Below the pieces are notes generated by a model. That model was not told the DNA's origin. It was given only the letters and a program-made list of their open reading frames with translations, and ran no database searches. Below, in pieces: positions 25,904-34,852 of a stretch of DNA of 64,000 nt. The translations under genes were made by a program, and so were the position numbers. The DNA is taken from assembly GCF_004358025.1 (NCBI RefSeq), contig NZ_SMTL01000001.1:248001-312000 (forward strand), read 5' to 3'. Positions within the stretch are counted from its first letter, which is position 1. Every line of letters starts with the position of its first letter. The stretch is from Rhizobium deserti (GTDB taxonomy: Bacteria > Pseudomonadota > Alphaproteobacteria > Rhizobiales > Rhizobiaceae).

Positions 25904-28900
25904 CTATTCCGCGGCCAGTAGCGGCCTCTCCATGTCTTCCTCGACATTAGTGCCGGAGGCATGGGCCAGTTCTTGATGGAAGCGCTCTTCCTCATGGGCA
26001 TGGGGTTTGGTGAAGCGGGCAATCAGGAGATAGGCGACAGGGGTGATGAACAGCGTCACGAGCGTGGCAAAGCCGAGCCCGCCGACGATGACCCAGCCGA
26101 GCGCCACGCGCGCTTCCGCGCCCGCACCATGGGCAAGCACCAGCGGCACGCCGCCGACCACGGTTGCGATCATCGTCATCATCACCGGCCGCAGGCGCAT
26201 CCGGCAGGCGGTCTCGATCGCGTGGCGGACGTCGTCGCCCCGATCGCGAAGCTGGTTGGCGAATTCGACGATCAGGATGCCGTTCTTGGCCATGACCCCG
26301 ACCAGAAGCACCAGCCCAATCTGGCTGTAAACATTGAGGCTGGAACCGGTGACCACGAGCGCGATGGCGGCGCAGGCGAGCCCCAGTGGCACAGTGGACA
26401 TAATGATGATCGAGGACAGGACCCCTTCGAACTGCGCCGCCAGTACCAGAAAGATGATGGCGATGGCAAATCCGAAGGTCATCAGCATGGCATTTGAGTT
26501 TTCACCGAGCGTCTTGGCTTCAGCCAGCGGGATTAGCCTTACACCTGGTGGCATGAGCGGCTTTGCAATCGCCTCGACTTCGGCGACCGCTTCGCCCAGC
26601 GCCACCCCTTCCGGCAGGTTCGCCTGGAAGGCAACGGAGGCAAGCTGCTGCTCGCGCGAAAGCTGCGGCGCGACGGCGCTTTCCTTCAAGGTGGCGATGG
26701 TCGACATGGGCACGATTTTGCCGTCACCGGTCTTCAGGAAGATGTTTTCAAGATCAGTCGGATCATCGAGCGGCCGCGTTGTCGAGGTCAACTTCACAGA
26801 CAGCGCCTCGCCGTTGACGAAGACATCTACCACGGAGCGACCTTCGAGCAGGGACTGCATCGCGGCAGACAAGCCGGTAATGTCGATGCCGAGATCGGAA
26901 GCGCGTTCGCGGTCAATGGCAACGGAAAGCTGCGCCTGGGTCGGTTCGTTCGACAGGCGCGGCGTATCGAAATTGCGGCTCTGCTCCATGGCAGTAAGGA
27001 CCTTGAGCGCCGTTTCCGTCAGTTCCTCATTGCTGTTGCCGACCAGCGCCATCTGCAAGCCGTTGCCGGCGCCGCGGATCTTCAGGCTATTGCCCTGCTG
27101 CGCAAAGCCGCGCAAGGCCGGCACCCGCATGACCGCCTGGTTGACGTCGGCGACGATCTGGTCCTGGGTGCGGGAACGCTCGTCCCAGGGGGCAAGCGTT
27201 AGGACCATGAAGCCGCTGTTGATATTGCTGCCGAAGCCCGAGATCGAGAATATGTTGCGGATTTCGCCCTTGTCACGCAGCGGCTGCAGGTTCTCTTCCA
27301 CGCGCCGCATCTGGTCCTGGGTGTAGTCGAGGCTGACGCCTTGCGGGGCGCTGAGGCGCAGCATGATCGAAGACCGGTCCTCGCGCGGCGTCAACTCGCT
27401 CTTGACCAGGCCGAAGACCTGGTAAGCGGCAAACGAAAACCCGACCGAAACGAGGATGACGATCAGCGGCGCATTGAGGCAGGCACGCAGGCAGGTGGCG
27501 TATAGGCTTGCAAAGCCATCGCCGATCGCGCCGAGGATACCATGCTTTTCGACGATCGGCTTGGTCAGCATGCGCGAGGCAAGCATGGGACAGAGCGTGA
27601 GCGCGGTGACCGAAGACAGGCCGACGGAGAAGGCGAGCACGAAGCCGAACTCGCGAAATAGGCCGCCGATCTGGCCCGGCAGGAAGGATAGCGGGATGAA
27701 GACGGCCGCAAGCGTGGCGGTGGTCGCCAGGACCGCGAAGAAGACTTCCTGCGTGCCGAGAACCGCCGCAGCGCGCGGCCCCATGCCCTCGGTCCTGCGC
27801 CGCACGATGTTTTCGAGCACGACGATGGCATCGTCGACGACAAGTCCAGTCGCCAACACGATGGCGAGCAAGGTCAGGATATTGATGGAAAAGCCGGCCA
27901 TATAAACCGCCACCAGCGTTCCGATCAGGGCAACCGGCATGGTGACGGCCGGGATGATCGTGGCGCGCCAGTCGCGAAGAAAGAGATAGATGACCACGAC
28001 GACAATGGCGGCCGACAAGATCAGCGCCAGTTCCACTTCGTGCAGCGCGCCCTGGATGAAGACGGCGTCATCGCTGGTAACGGCAACGCGAGTGCCTTCC
28101 GGCAGCGTCGATTGCATTTCCGCCACGGCCTGCTTGACGCCGGCCGAGATATTGAGCGTGTTCGACTGCGCCTGGCGGATAATGCCGAGCCCGACGCCCT
28201 GGACGCCGTTGGAGCGCAGGGTCGTATTGCCATTGTCTGGCCCCAGCGTCACGCTGGCGACGTCGCGCAGCCGGACGTTTTGGCCGATCAGCACGTTTTC
28301 GAAATCGCGCGGCGTGGTCAGGCTGGCTGTCGCGCGCACCACGATGTCCTGCCGGGTGCTTTCCAGCGAACCTGCCGGCACATCGAGTGCGGCACTTTCC
28401 AGCGCGTTGGAAACATCGGCTACCGTCATGCCGCGGCTGGCTAGTGCCGCCTGATTGACGTCGACACGGAAAATCTTCTCCTGATCACCGTAAAGCTGAA
28501 CATCGGCAACGCCTTCGACGGCCGCCAGCCGGTCGACGATCTGATTGTTCACGAGCTGCGTCAGGTCGTCCATGGTCAGCGTCGTCGAGGTGACGGCAAG
28601 CCGCATGATGGCATCGGAATCCGCATCCGCCTTGACGATCTGCGGTTCGTCCGCCTCGTCCGGCAGCTGGCTGACGATGCGTCCGATTGCGTCGCGCACG
28701 TCATTGGCCGCTTCCGACAGGTCGACCGTGTCGGTAAATTCCATGGTGACGCGGCTGGCGCCGAATTGCGAGCTGGAGGAAAGCGCCTTCAGCCCGCTGA
28801 CGCGCGCGACCGCACCTTCGATCACCTGGGTAACTTCCTGGTCCATGGTCTGCGGCGAGGCGCCATCGTAGACGGTGCGCACGGTAACCACCGGCTGATC

Positions 28901-29080
28901 GACATCAGGGAGTTCGCGAACCTCAATACCGAGAAAGGCGGCCATGCCGGCAACCACCAACAGCGTATTGAGGACGGCCGCGAGAATGGGCCGACGTACG
29001 AACAGCGCCGTGAAGCTTTGCCCGGCCTTGCTATGGGCGTGGCCGGTCGTGTGGCCGAGGAGAGGATTATCCTTCTTCAT
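25904..29080 (-). CDS. RND efflux transporter, inner-membrane permease (HAE1-like)
   Basis: The permease subunit of a tripartite proton-driven pump. The 1058-residue protein has 12 predicted membrane segments with two large periplasmic loops. Hallmarks: FVRRPILAAVLNTLLVVAGM (TM1), GLVVDDAIVVLENIVRRRTE with the paired Asp of TM4 (about 400-420), and VLLVGVMAKNGILIVEFANQ in TM10 (about 940). It is slightly longer than AcrB (1049) because of a His/Glu-rich C-terminal tail. Its ATG overlaps the adaptor stop by 4 bases, so the two are coupled. No outer-membrane factor or regulator is adjacent; substrate unknown. Confidence 0.93.
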   Translation of the reverse strand: MKKDNPLLGHTTGHAHSKAGQSFTALFVRRPILAAVLNTLLVVAGMAAFLGIEVRELPDVDQPVVTVRTVYDGASPQTMDQEVTQVIEGAVARVSGLKALSSSSQFGASRVTMEFTDTVDLSEAANDVRDAIGRIVSQLPDEADEPQIVKADADSDAIMRLAVTSTTLTMDDLTQLVNNQIVDRLAAVEGVADVQLYGDQEKIFRVDVNQAALASRGMTVADVSNALESAALDVPAGSLESTRQDIVVRATASLTTPRDFENVLIGQNVRLRDVASVTLGPDNGNTTLRSNGVQGVGLGIIRQAQSNTLNISAGVKQAVAEMQSTLPEGTRVAVTSDDAVFIQGALHEVELALILSAAIVVVVIYLFLRDWRATIIPAVTMPVALIGTLVAVYMAGFSINILTLLAIVLATGLVVDDAIVVLENIVRRRTEGMGPRAAAVLGTQEVFFAVLATTATLAAVFIPLSFLPGQIGGLFREFGFVLAFSVGLSSVTALTLCPMLASRMLTKPIVEKHGILGAIGDGFASLYATCLRACLNAPLIVILVSVGFSFAAYQVFGLVKSELTPREDRSSIMLRLSAPQGVSLDYTQDQMRRVEENLQPLRDKGEIRNIFSISGFGSNINSGFMVLTLAPWDERSRTQDQIVADVNQAVMRVPALRGFAQQGNSLKIRGAGNGLQMALVGNSNEELTETALKVLTAMEQSRNFDTPRLSNEPTQAQLSVAIDRERASDLGIDITGLSAAMQSLLEGRSVVDVFVNGEALSVKLTSTTRPLDDPTDLENIFLKTGDGKIVPMSTIATLKESAVAPQLSREQQLASVAFQANLPEGVALGEAVAEVEAIAKPLMPPGVRLIPLAEAKTLGENSNAMLMTFGFAIAIIFLVLAAQFEGVLSSIIIMSTVPLGLACAAIALVVTGSSLNVYSQIGLVLLVGVMAKNGILIVEFANQLRDRGDDVRHAIETACRMRLRPVMMTMIATVVGGVPLVLAHGAGAEARVALGWVIVGGLGFATLVTLFITPVAYLLIARFTKPHAHEEERFHQELAHASGTNVEEDMERPLLAAE

Positions 29081-30384
29081 TGGGCAGCAACCTCCGGCGC
29101 GTTCTGAGATCCAGCCAGGCGCACGGCCCCTCCTTCACGAACTCTCTGCAAGCCTTCGATGGCGACATTGTCGCCCTGCTTCAAGGATGCATCGACGAGT
29201 ACCGCATCGGGGTTGCGCTGGATGATCCGCACCCGTGTCTTCACTGATTTATTATCCTTGATCTGCCAGACATAAGATCCTTCCGCATCCCATTGGACGG
29301 CGAGCGGATCAACAGACGGATAGCTTTCCCCGGCAAAGCGCACAGAAACGGCAAAGGACATGCCTGCACGCAACTCGTCGCCGGTATTTTCCACCTTGGC
29401 GCGGATGCGCATGGTCCGGCTGGCGGCATCGATCCGGTTGTCGATCGCCTGCACAGCCCCCTTGAACACCTGACCTGGACGTGCAATCGAAGTTGCTTCC
29501 ACCGCTAGGCCCGGCGTGATGGCCGTCGCGAACCGCTCGGGTGCCCAAAAGTCGACCAGAATTGATGAGCGATCGTCAAGAGTAACGATACTGGTCTGGG
29601 TGGTGACATTGTCTCCCACATTGACCGCGACAATGCCGGCTATGCCGTCGATCGGGGCCACGATGTTGCGGCGCTTCAGGTTGAGGTTAGCGGTAGACAC
29701 GGCAAGCCTGGCGGACTGCTCGGCGATCTGCGCATCCAGGACATCTAGGCGCGCAACTGACTGCAGGTTTTTGTAGGAAGCCGATTTCTCCACCGCGCTT
29801 TTCAAGGAAACCTGCGCTTTGTCGCGCTCGATCACCTGCTCGTCATCGTCAAGCCGGGCCAGCACCTGCCCTTTGGTAACTCTTTGCCCCGAGCTGACGA
29901 GGATTTCCGCGACTGTGCCGGTGGCCTGCGGCATGACCACGACCGACTGAATTGCCTCGCCACTGCCGATCGCCGACAAGCGATCATTAACGGTGCCTAC
30001 AGCCACCGGTTCGACAGCGACCAGCGTCGCCCGGCCTGAACCGGATGCGCCGTTCTGATTGCGTCGCTCGCCCTGCCCCGATCGTCCGTCTACGGCGCCA
30101 GCCTGCTGCCCTTCGCTACCGCCACGTGCGGGACCGGTGCCGGCCTCGCCAGCCGTCTTTGCAGGAGCACCGCTGACCAGTTCCACAGCCTTCGCCGGCA
30201 CGCCCATGCCAATCAGCGTAACGCCAGCCGAAGGAACCATGAAGACCCAAAGACAGAGGGCCCCGAATAGAGCCACGACACACAACAAGAGCTGCTTCCA
30301 GATCCGCACCGGGTTCTCCAAGAAAGTTTGGGTGCCGACATGCCTGCGGCGGCGGCGCAAGTATCCCTTCTTAATGCGCTGCAA
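29077..30384 (-). CDS. RND efflux periplasmic adaptor (membrane fusion protein)
   Basis: The adaptor links the RND permease to an outer-membrane channel. The 435-residue protein has a very basic N-terminus (GYLRRRRRHVG), one membrane anchor LLLCVVALFGALCLWVFMVP (about 32-51), and a Gly/Ser/Gln-rich linker (about 70-115). The lipoyl/hairpin unit follows (VVMPQATGTVAEILVSSGQR, about 148-167, with a short coiled coil), then beta-barrel and membrane-proximal parts ending VREGGAVRLAGS. The long linker is unusual for the family. The first in-frame ATG is used; no better start follows until the anchor. Confidence 0.9.
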   Translation of the reverse strand: MQRIKKGYLRRRRRHVGTQTFLENPVRIWKQLLLCVVALFGALCLWVFMVPSAGVTLIGMGVPAKAVELVSGAPAKTAGEAGTGPARGGSEGQQAGAVDGRSGQGERRNQNGASGSGRATLVAVEPVAVGTVNDRLSAIGSGEAIQSVVVMPQATGTVAEILVSSGQRVTKGQVLARLDDDEQVIERDKAQVSLKSAVEKSASYKNLQSVARLDVLDAQIAEQSARLAVSTANLNLKRRNIVAPIDGIAGIVAVNVGDNVTTQTSIVTLDDRSSILVDFWAPERFATAITPGLAVEATSIARPGQVFKGAVQAIDNRIDAASRTMRIRAKVENTGDELRAGMSFAVSVRFAGESYPSVDPLAVQWDAEGSYVWQIKDNKSVKTRVRIIQRNPDAVLVDASLKQGDNVAIEGLQRVREGGAVRLAGSQNAPEVAAQ

Positions 30385-30566
30385 TCAATAGGAGAGCAGC
30401 CACCTTACTGTTTTGTAATATCACGTCATTGTCAGCGCCTCGGCGTGCTGAAATCATGTTGTCGATTGTCGCTGCCATCCACAATTTGGCCGCCGCTCTC
30501 CGGCAGATTAGGAATGAAAGCAGAACATGTTCTGGCCTTTCGAGTCCGAATCACTACATTGGCCGC

Positions 30567-33071
30567 ATGACGAACAGCTTCGACGACATTCCGTTCTTTG
30601 ACGACGACGGCAGCCCTGACGAACCCGCGCCCCGCAAGGCCCCTGCCCCGGCTGCTGCGCCGGCGTCCGGCGGCGGTCTCGGCATCGCCGCGCGCGCCAT
30701 GGCGGCCCGCGACCAGAACCGCACCGTCGTCGATTACCTGTCCGGCCTCAACCCCGAGCAACGCGAGGCGGTCGAAACGCTGGACGGTCCGGTTCTCGTG
30801 CTGGCAGGCGCCGGCACCGGCAAAACCCGCGTTTTGACCACCCGCATCGCCCATATTTTGGCCACCGGCCGCGCTTATCCAAGCCAGATCCTCGCCGTCA
30901 CCTTCACCAACAAGGCGGCCCGCGAGATGAAGGAGCGTGTCGGCGTGCTGGTCGGCGGCGCCGTGGAAGGCATGCCGTGGATGGGGACCTTCCACTCGGT
31001 CGGCGTTAAACTCTTGCGCCGCCATGCGGAACTGGCGGGCCTGCGCTCCGACTTCACAATTCTCGACACCGATGACGTGGTGCGGCTGATCAAGCAGCTG
31101 ATCCAGGCCGAAGGACTGGACGACAAGCGCTGGCCGGCAAAGCAGTTCGCCGGCATGATTGATGGCTGGAAGAACAAGGGCCTGACGCCTCCCGATATTG
31201 CCGAAGGCGATGCCCGGGCTTTTGCCAATGGCCGCGGCCGCGAACTCTATGCCGCCTACCAGGCGCGGCTCAGAACACTGAACGCCTGCGATTTCGGTGA
31301 CCTGCTGCTGCACCCGATCGCCATCTTCCGCAAGAACCCGGACCTCCTGAAGGAATATCACGCCAAGTTCCGGTATATTCTGGTGGACGAATACCAGGAC
31401 ACCAATACCGCCCAATATATGTGGCTGCGGCTCCTGGCCCAGCGGCCGAAGGACATCCCCCAGAACGTCTGCTGCGTCGGCGACGACGACCAGTCCATCT
31501 ATGGCTGGCGCGGCGCCGAAGTAGACAATATCCTGCGCTTCGAAAAGGATTTCCTCGGCGCCAAGGTGATCAAGCTGGAGCGCAATTACCGCTCCACCGA
31601 ACATATTCTCGGCGCCGCCGGCCACCTCATTGCCCATAACGAGGGCCGGCTCGGCAAGACCCTGTTTACTGACCGCGTCGATCCGGACGACGAAAAGGTG
31701 CAGGTACATGCGGCCTGGGATTCGGAAGAGGAAGCCCGCGCCGTCGGCGAGGAAATCGAGCGGCTGCAGCGCGGCGGTTCCGACGGCCGAAAGCACGCGC
31801 TCAACGACATGGCGATCCTGGTGCGCGCCTCCTTCCAGATGCGCGAGTTCGAAGACCGCTTTGTGACGCTGGGCCTGAATTACCGCGTCATCGGCGGCCC
31901 GCGCTTCTACGAGCGGCTCGAGATCCGCGATGCCATGGCCTATTTCCGGCTCGTCTGTCAGCCATCCGACGACCTGGCCTTCGAACGGATCGTCAATACG
32001 CCCAAGCGCGGTCTCGGCGACACGACCGTCCGCTACCTCCACGACTACGCACGTGCCCGCGACATTCCCATGCTCGCCGCCGCCTCCGACATCATCGAAA
32101 CAGACGAGTTGAAGCCGAAGGCGCGCAAGGCCCTGTTCGACGTGATTCAAAGTTTCAGGAACTGGCAGCAAAAGCTTGAAACCACGTCGCATATGGAGCT
32201 TGCCGAGCAGATCCTCGAAGAAAGCGGCTACACGGACATGTGGAAGGCCGATAAATCGGCGGAAGGTCCCGGGCGGCTGGACAACCTCAAGGAACTGGTC
32301 CGTTCCATGGAAGCATTCGAGAGCATGCGCGGCTTCCTTGAGCACGTTTCGTTGGTCATGGATGCCGACAAGAACGAGAATCTCGACGCCGTGTCGATCA
32401 TGACGCTGCATTCCGCCAAGGGGCTGGAATTCGACACCGTCTTTCTTCCCGGCTGGGAGGAAGGCCTGTTTCCGCACCAAAGGGCGCTCGACGAAGGCGG
32501 CCGTTCAGGCCTCGAAGAGGAACGTCGCCTCGCCTATGTGGGGCTCACCCGCGCCAAACATCGATGCCATATCTGGTTCGTGTCTAATCGCCGCATCCAT
32601 GGGCTCTGGCAATCCACCATGCCGTCGCGCTTCCTGGACGAATTGCCGGCCGCCCATGTGGACGTCGCCGCGTCCGACAGCAATTACGGCGGCTATGGCG
32701 GAAGGGGCGGTTACGGCCAGTCTCGATTCGACAAGGCTGATCCCTTCTCCAATACCTATTCGACACCAGGCTGGAAACGCGCCCAGGCCAACAAGACTGA
32801 CGCCACCCGCGACAATTGGGGCACGCGCTCCGGCCATGCGGTGGAGCGGATCGGCTATGGCGAAAGCGGCCCGCGCGGCAGAACCATCGAAGGCGAGTTG
32901 GTGGCCAGATCAACGAGTGAAACGCCGTCACAATTTTCGGTCGGCGACCGCGTCTTCCACATCAAGTTCGGCAATGGCAATATTGCCTCGATCGAGGGCA
33001 ATAAGCTGACCATCGAGTTCGACCGGGCAGGCCAGAAACGGGTACTGGACGGGTTCGTGGAGCGGGTTTGA
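30567..33071 (+). CDS. uvrD: ATP-dependent DNA helicase UvrD/PcrA type (superfamily I)
   Basis: A 3-prime to 5-prime helicase used in nucleotide excision and mismatch repair. The 834-residue protein has all SF1A motifs: LAGAGTGKTRVLTTRIAHIL (Q/Walker A), VDEYQDTNTAQY (Walker B), DDQSIYGWRGA (III), LERNYRSTEHIL (IV), MTLHSAKGLEFDTVFLPGWE (V) and VGLTRAKHRC (VI). The C-terminus carries a tudor-like domain, VGDRVFHIKFGNGNIASIEG (from about 790). The start MTNSFDDIPFFDDDGSPD at 30567 fits rhizobial UvrD; a frame open to 30429 adds residues unlike the family. Divergent from the RND adaptor. Confidence 0.95.
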   Translation: MTNSFDDIPFFDDDGSPDEPAPRKAPAPAAAPASGGGLGIAARAMAARDQNRTVVDYLSGLNPEQREAVETLDGPVLVLAGAGTGKTRVLTTRIAHILATGRAYPSQILAVTFTNKAAREMKERVGVLVGGAVEGMPWMGTFHSVGVKLLRRHAELAGLRSDFTILDTDDVVRLIKQLIQAEGLDDKRWPAKQFAGMIDGWKNKGLTPPDIAEGDARAFANGRGRELYAAYQARLRTLNACDFGDLLLHPIAIFRKNPDLLKEYHAKFRYILVDEYQDTNTAQYMWLRLLAQRPKDIPQNVCCVGDDDQSIYGWRGAEVDNILRFEKDFLGAKVIKLERNYRSTEHILGAAGHLIAHNEGRLGKTLFTDRVDPDDEKVQVHAAWDSEEEARAVGEEIERLQRGGSDGRKHALNDMAILVRASFQMREFEDRFVTLGLNYRVIGGPRFYERLEIRDAMAYFRLVCQPSDDLAFERIVNTPKRGLGDTTVRYLHDYARARDIPMLAAASDIIETDELKPKARKALFDVIQSFRNWQQKLETTSHMELAEQILEESGYTDMWKADKSAEGPGRLDNLKELVRSMEAFESMRGFLEHVSLVMDADKNENLDAVSIMTLHSAKGLEFDTVFLPGWEEGLFPHQRALDEGGRSGLEEERRLAYVGLTRAKHRCHIWFVSNRRIHGLWQSTMPSRFLDELPAAHVDVAASDSNYGGYGGRGGYGQSRFDKADPFSNTYSTPGWKRAQANKTDATRDNWGTRSGHAVERIGYGESGPRGRTIEGELVARSTSETPSQFSVGDRVFHIKFGNGNIASIEGNKLTIEFDRAGQKRVLDGFVERV

Positions 33072-33171
33072 GTAGAGGTAGAGGTAGCGATAGGGCATAT
33101 CCTCTGCCGTTCGGTCCACCGGCGGACCACAAGCACCGGCTGTTTCTCATATGCAAGTATGAAGGGGAGCG

Positions 33172-33498
33172 ATGATGAGCGTCACCTACCTGATCGAGTT
33201 TGATGTTCGGCCGGAAAAGCGGGACCGGTTTCTGTCGCTGCTCAGCAACGTTCTCGATGCGATGCGTGGTGAAACGACGTTCATCAGCGCGACCTTGAAC
33301 TGTGACATGCAGAACGAAAACCGGTTCATGCTGCATGAGAGCTGGCAGGATCACGATGAGGTGGTCGCCGTGCAGGTGGCTCGCCCCTATCGGCAGGAAT
33401 GGCATGCCGCGTTGCCGGAAATTCTCAATAGCGAGCGACGCATTTCCATGTGGCACCTGCTGCGCACCGACGCTGTTCAAGACCAGCCCAAAGGATGA
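33172..33498 (+). CDS. ABM-domain protein (putative quinol monooxygenase)
   Basis: ABM-domain proteins are small ferredoxin-like dimers; some, such as YgiN, oxidise quinols, many are uncharacterised. The 108-residue protein follows the pattern: TYLIEFDVRPEKRDRFLSLL (about 5-24), the strand TFISATLNCDMQNENRFMLH with the ESWQDHDEVVAVQVARPY helix, and a final strand ISMWHLL. GGGGAG lies just ahead of two tandem ATG codons (33172, 33175). It lies between uvrD and an amidohydrolase on the same strand, but spacing of about 100-140 bases on each side does not prove an operon. Confidence 0.8.
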   Translation: MMSVTYLIEFDVRPEKRDRFLSLLSNVLDAMRGETTFISATLNCDMQNENRFMLHESWQDHDEVVAVQVARPYRQEWHAALPEILNSERRISMWHLLRTDAVQDQPKG

Positions 33499-33637
33499 GC
33501 GGTGGAATTCCGGGCCTCGTGCATCGGAAACGCTTGGAGCTCGCCGGACCCACCGTCTGATCGTCTCCTACCCCGCGCCTGCTTGCAGAGCTTCGACCCT
33601 GGCGCTAGTTTTGGGTTTCAGACGCGGGGGATTTTGG

Positions 33638-34783
33638 ATGCATCTCACCAATCACGACATCATCGAGCTCACAGCTTTCCGGCGCCATCTGCATTCCATG
33701 CCGGAAGTGTCCGGCGAGGAGGTCGAAACCGCCAAGGAAGTCGCGCGGTTCATGTCCGCGACCGAGCCTGATGCCATCATCGAGGGACTGGGCGGCACCG
33801 GCGTCGCCGTTGTCTATGACAGCGGCAAGCCTGGCCCTACCCTGCTCTTCCGATCCGAGCTCGACGCCCTGCCGATCGAAGAGACTGGCACGCCGGATTA
33901 TCGTTCCACGATCCCCGGCAAGAGCCATATGTGCGGCCATGAAGGCCATATGGCCACGCTCGCGGCGCTGGGGCGCCAGTTCGGACGGCAGCGGCCGAGC
34001 CGCGGCCGCGTCGTGCTACTCTTCCAGCCTGCGGAAGAAACCGGCGCCGGTGCGGCGGCCGTGCTTACAGACCGGCGGTTCAACGAGATCATCCCAGACT
34101 ACAGCTTTTCGCTGCACAATTTTCCGGGCCTGCCGCTCGGCCATGTCTGGCTGAAGCCGGGAACCGCCAACTGTGCCTCGCGCGGCTTGAAGATCACCTT
34201 CACCGGCCGCACCGCCCATGCCTCCATGCCCGAAACCGGCATCAGCCCCGTGCCTGCGATCGCCATGCTGATGCCGTCGCTGACTGCCTTGAGCCGGGGC
34301 AGCATCGGCACGGATGATCTGGTCCTCGCGACGGTGACGCATGCAGTGATCGGCGAGCCGGCCTTCGGCATTGCACCGGGCTCCGGGGAGCTATGGGTGA
34401 CGCTGCGCACCATGACCGATGCGCAGATGCAGGCTTTAGTGGACGCTGCGGAAGCGATGGTGCAGCGGGTGGCCGGCGAATCTGGCCTGTCGGTCGCGCT
34501 GGAATATCACGATGTCTTCAGCCATTGCGAAAATCATCCGGAGGCCGTCACCCTTTTGCGCGACGCCATGGACGCCGAGGCCATTACCCATGAGGCAGGT
34601 GAGGCCCTGCGGGCCTCGGAGGATTTTGGTCGGTTTGGCAGCGTGTCAAAATCGGCAATGTACTTTATTGGCGCAGGCGAAAACCTGCCGGCACTTCATA
34701 ATCCGAATTACGATTTTCCGGATGAACTGATTCCGATTGGCGCCAGGATCTTCAGCCGTGTAGCGCGCGACGTGCTCGGATAA
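33638..34783 (+). CDS. M20-family amidohydrolase / peptidase
   Basis: M20D enzymes are metal-dependent amidases that hydrolyse N-acyl amino acids or hippurate-like compounds. The 381-residue protein has the N-terminal ELTAFRRHLHSMPEVSGEE, the metal motif SHMCGHEGHMATLAALG (Cys and His ligands at about 97-99), the catalytic Glu pair LLFQPAEETGAGA (about 129), a lid domain with ITFTGRTAHASMPETGISPV, and ASEDFGRFG near 328 with the last ligand region. Most family members have CGHD where this has CGHE. ATG at 33638 after GGGGGATTTTGG was chosen; a longer frame upstream overlaps the ABM gene and is not family-like. Confidence 0.87.
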   Translation: MHLTNHDIIELTAFRRHLHSMPEVSGEEVETAKEVARFMSATEPDAIIEGLGGTGVAVVYDSGKPGPTLLFRSELDALPIEETGTPDYRSTIPGKSHMCGHEGHMATLAALGRQFGRQRPSRGRVVLLFQPAEETGAGAAAVLTDRRFNEIIPDYSFSLHNFPGLPLGHVWLKPGTANCASRGLKITFTGRTAHASMPETGISPVPAIAMLMPSLTALSRGSIGTDDLVLATVTHAVIGEPAFGIAPGSGELWVTLRTMTDAQMQALVDAAEAMVQRVAGESGLSVALEYHDVFSHCENHPEAVTLLRDAMDAEAITHEAGEALRASEDFGRFGSVSKSAMYFIGAGENLPALHNPNYDFPDELIPIGARIFSRVARDVLG

Positions 34784-34786
34784 GAG

Positions 34787-34815
34787 AAAAGGCTGGCAAC
34801 CGGGCCAGCCTTTTT
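34787..34815 (+). terminator. Terminator after the amidohydrolase gene
   Basis: AAAAGGCTGGC (34787-34797) pairs with GCCAGCCTTTT (34804-34814), with a 6-base loop and a five-T tract. It is only 3 bases past the amidohydrolase stop. The A/T runs allow it to serve the convergent transpeptidase-like gene as well. Confidence 0.88.
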
Positions 34816-34852
34816 ACCTTTAGAGATGTCAGTGGCGTGGGCTCCCTGAGCC

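Noticed and set aside
30432..32480. 682-codon frame on minus opposite uvrD
   Set aside because: A long open frame produced by high-GC codon bias opposite a fully conserved helicase; no family features of its own.
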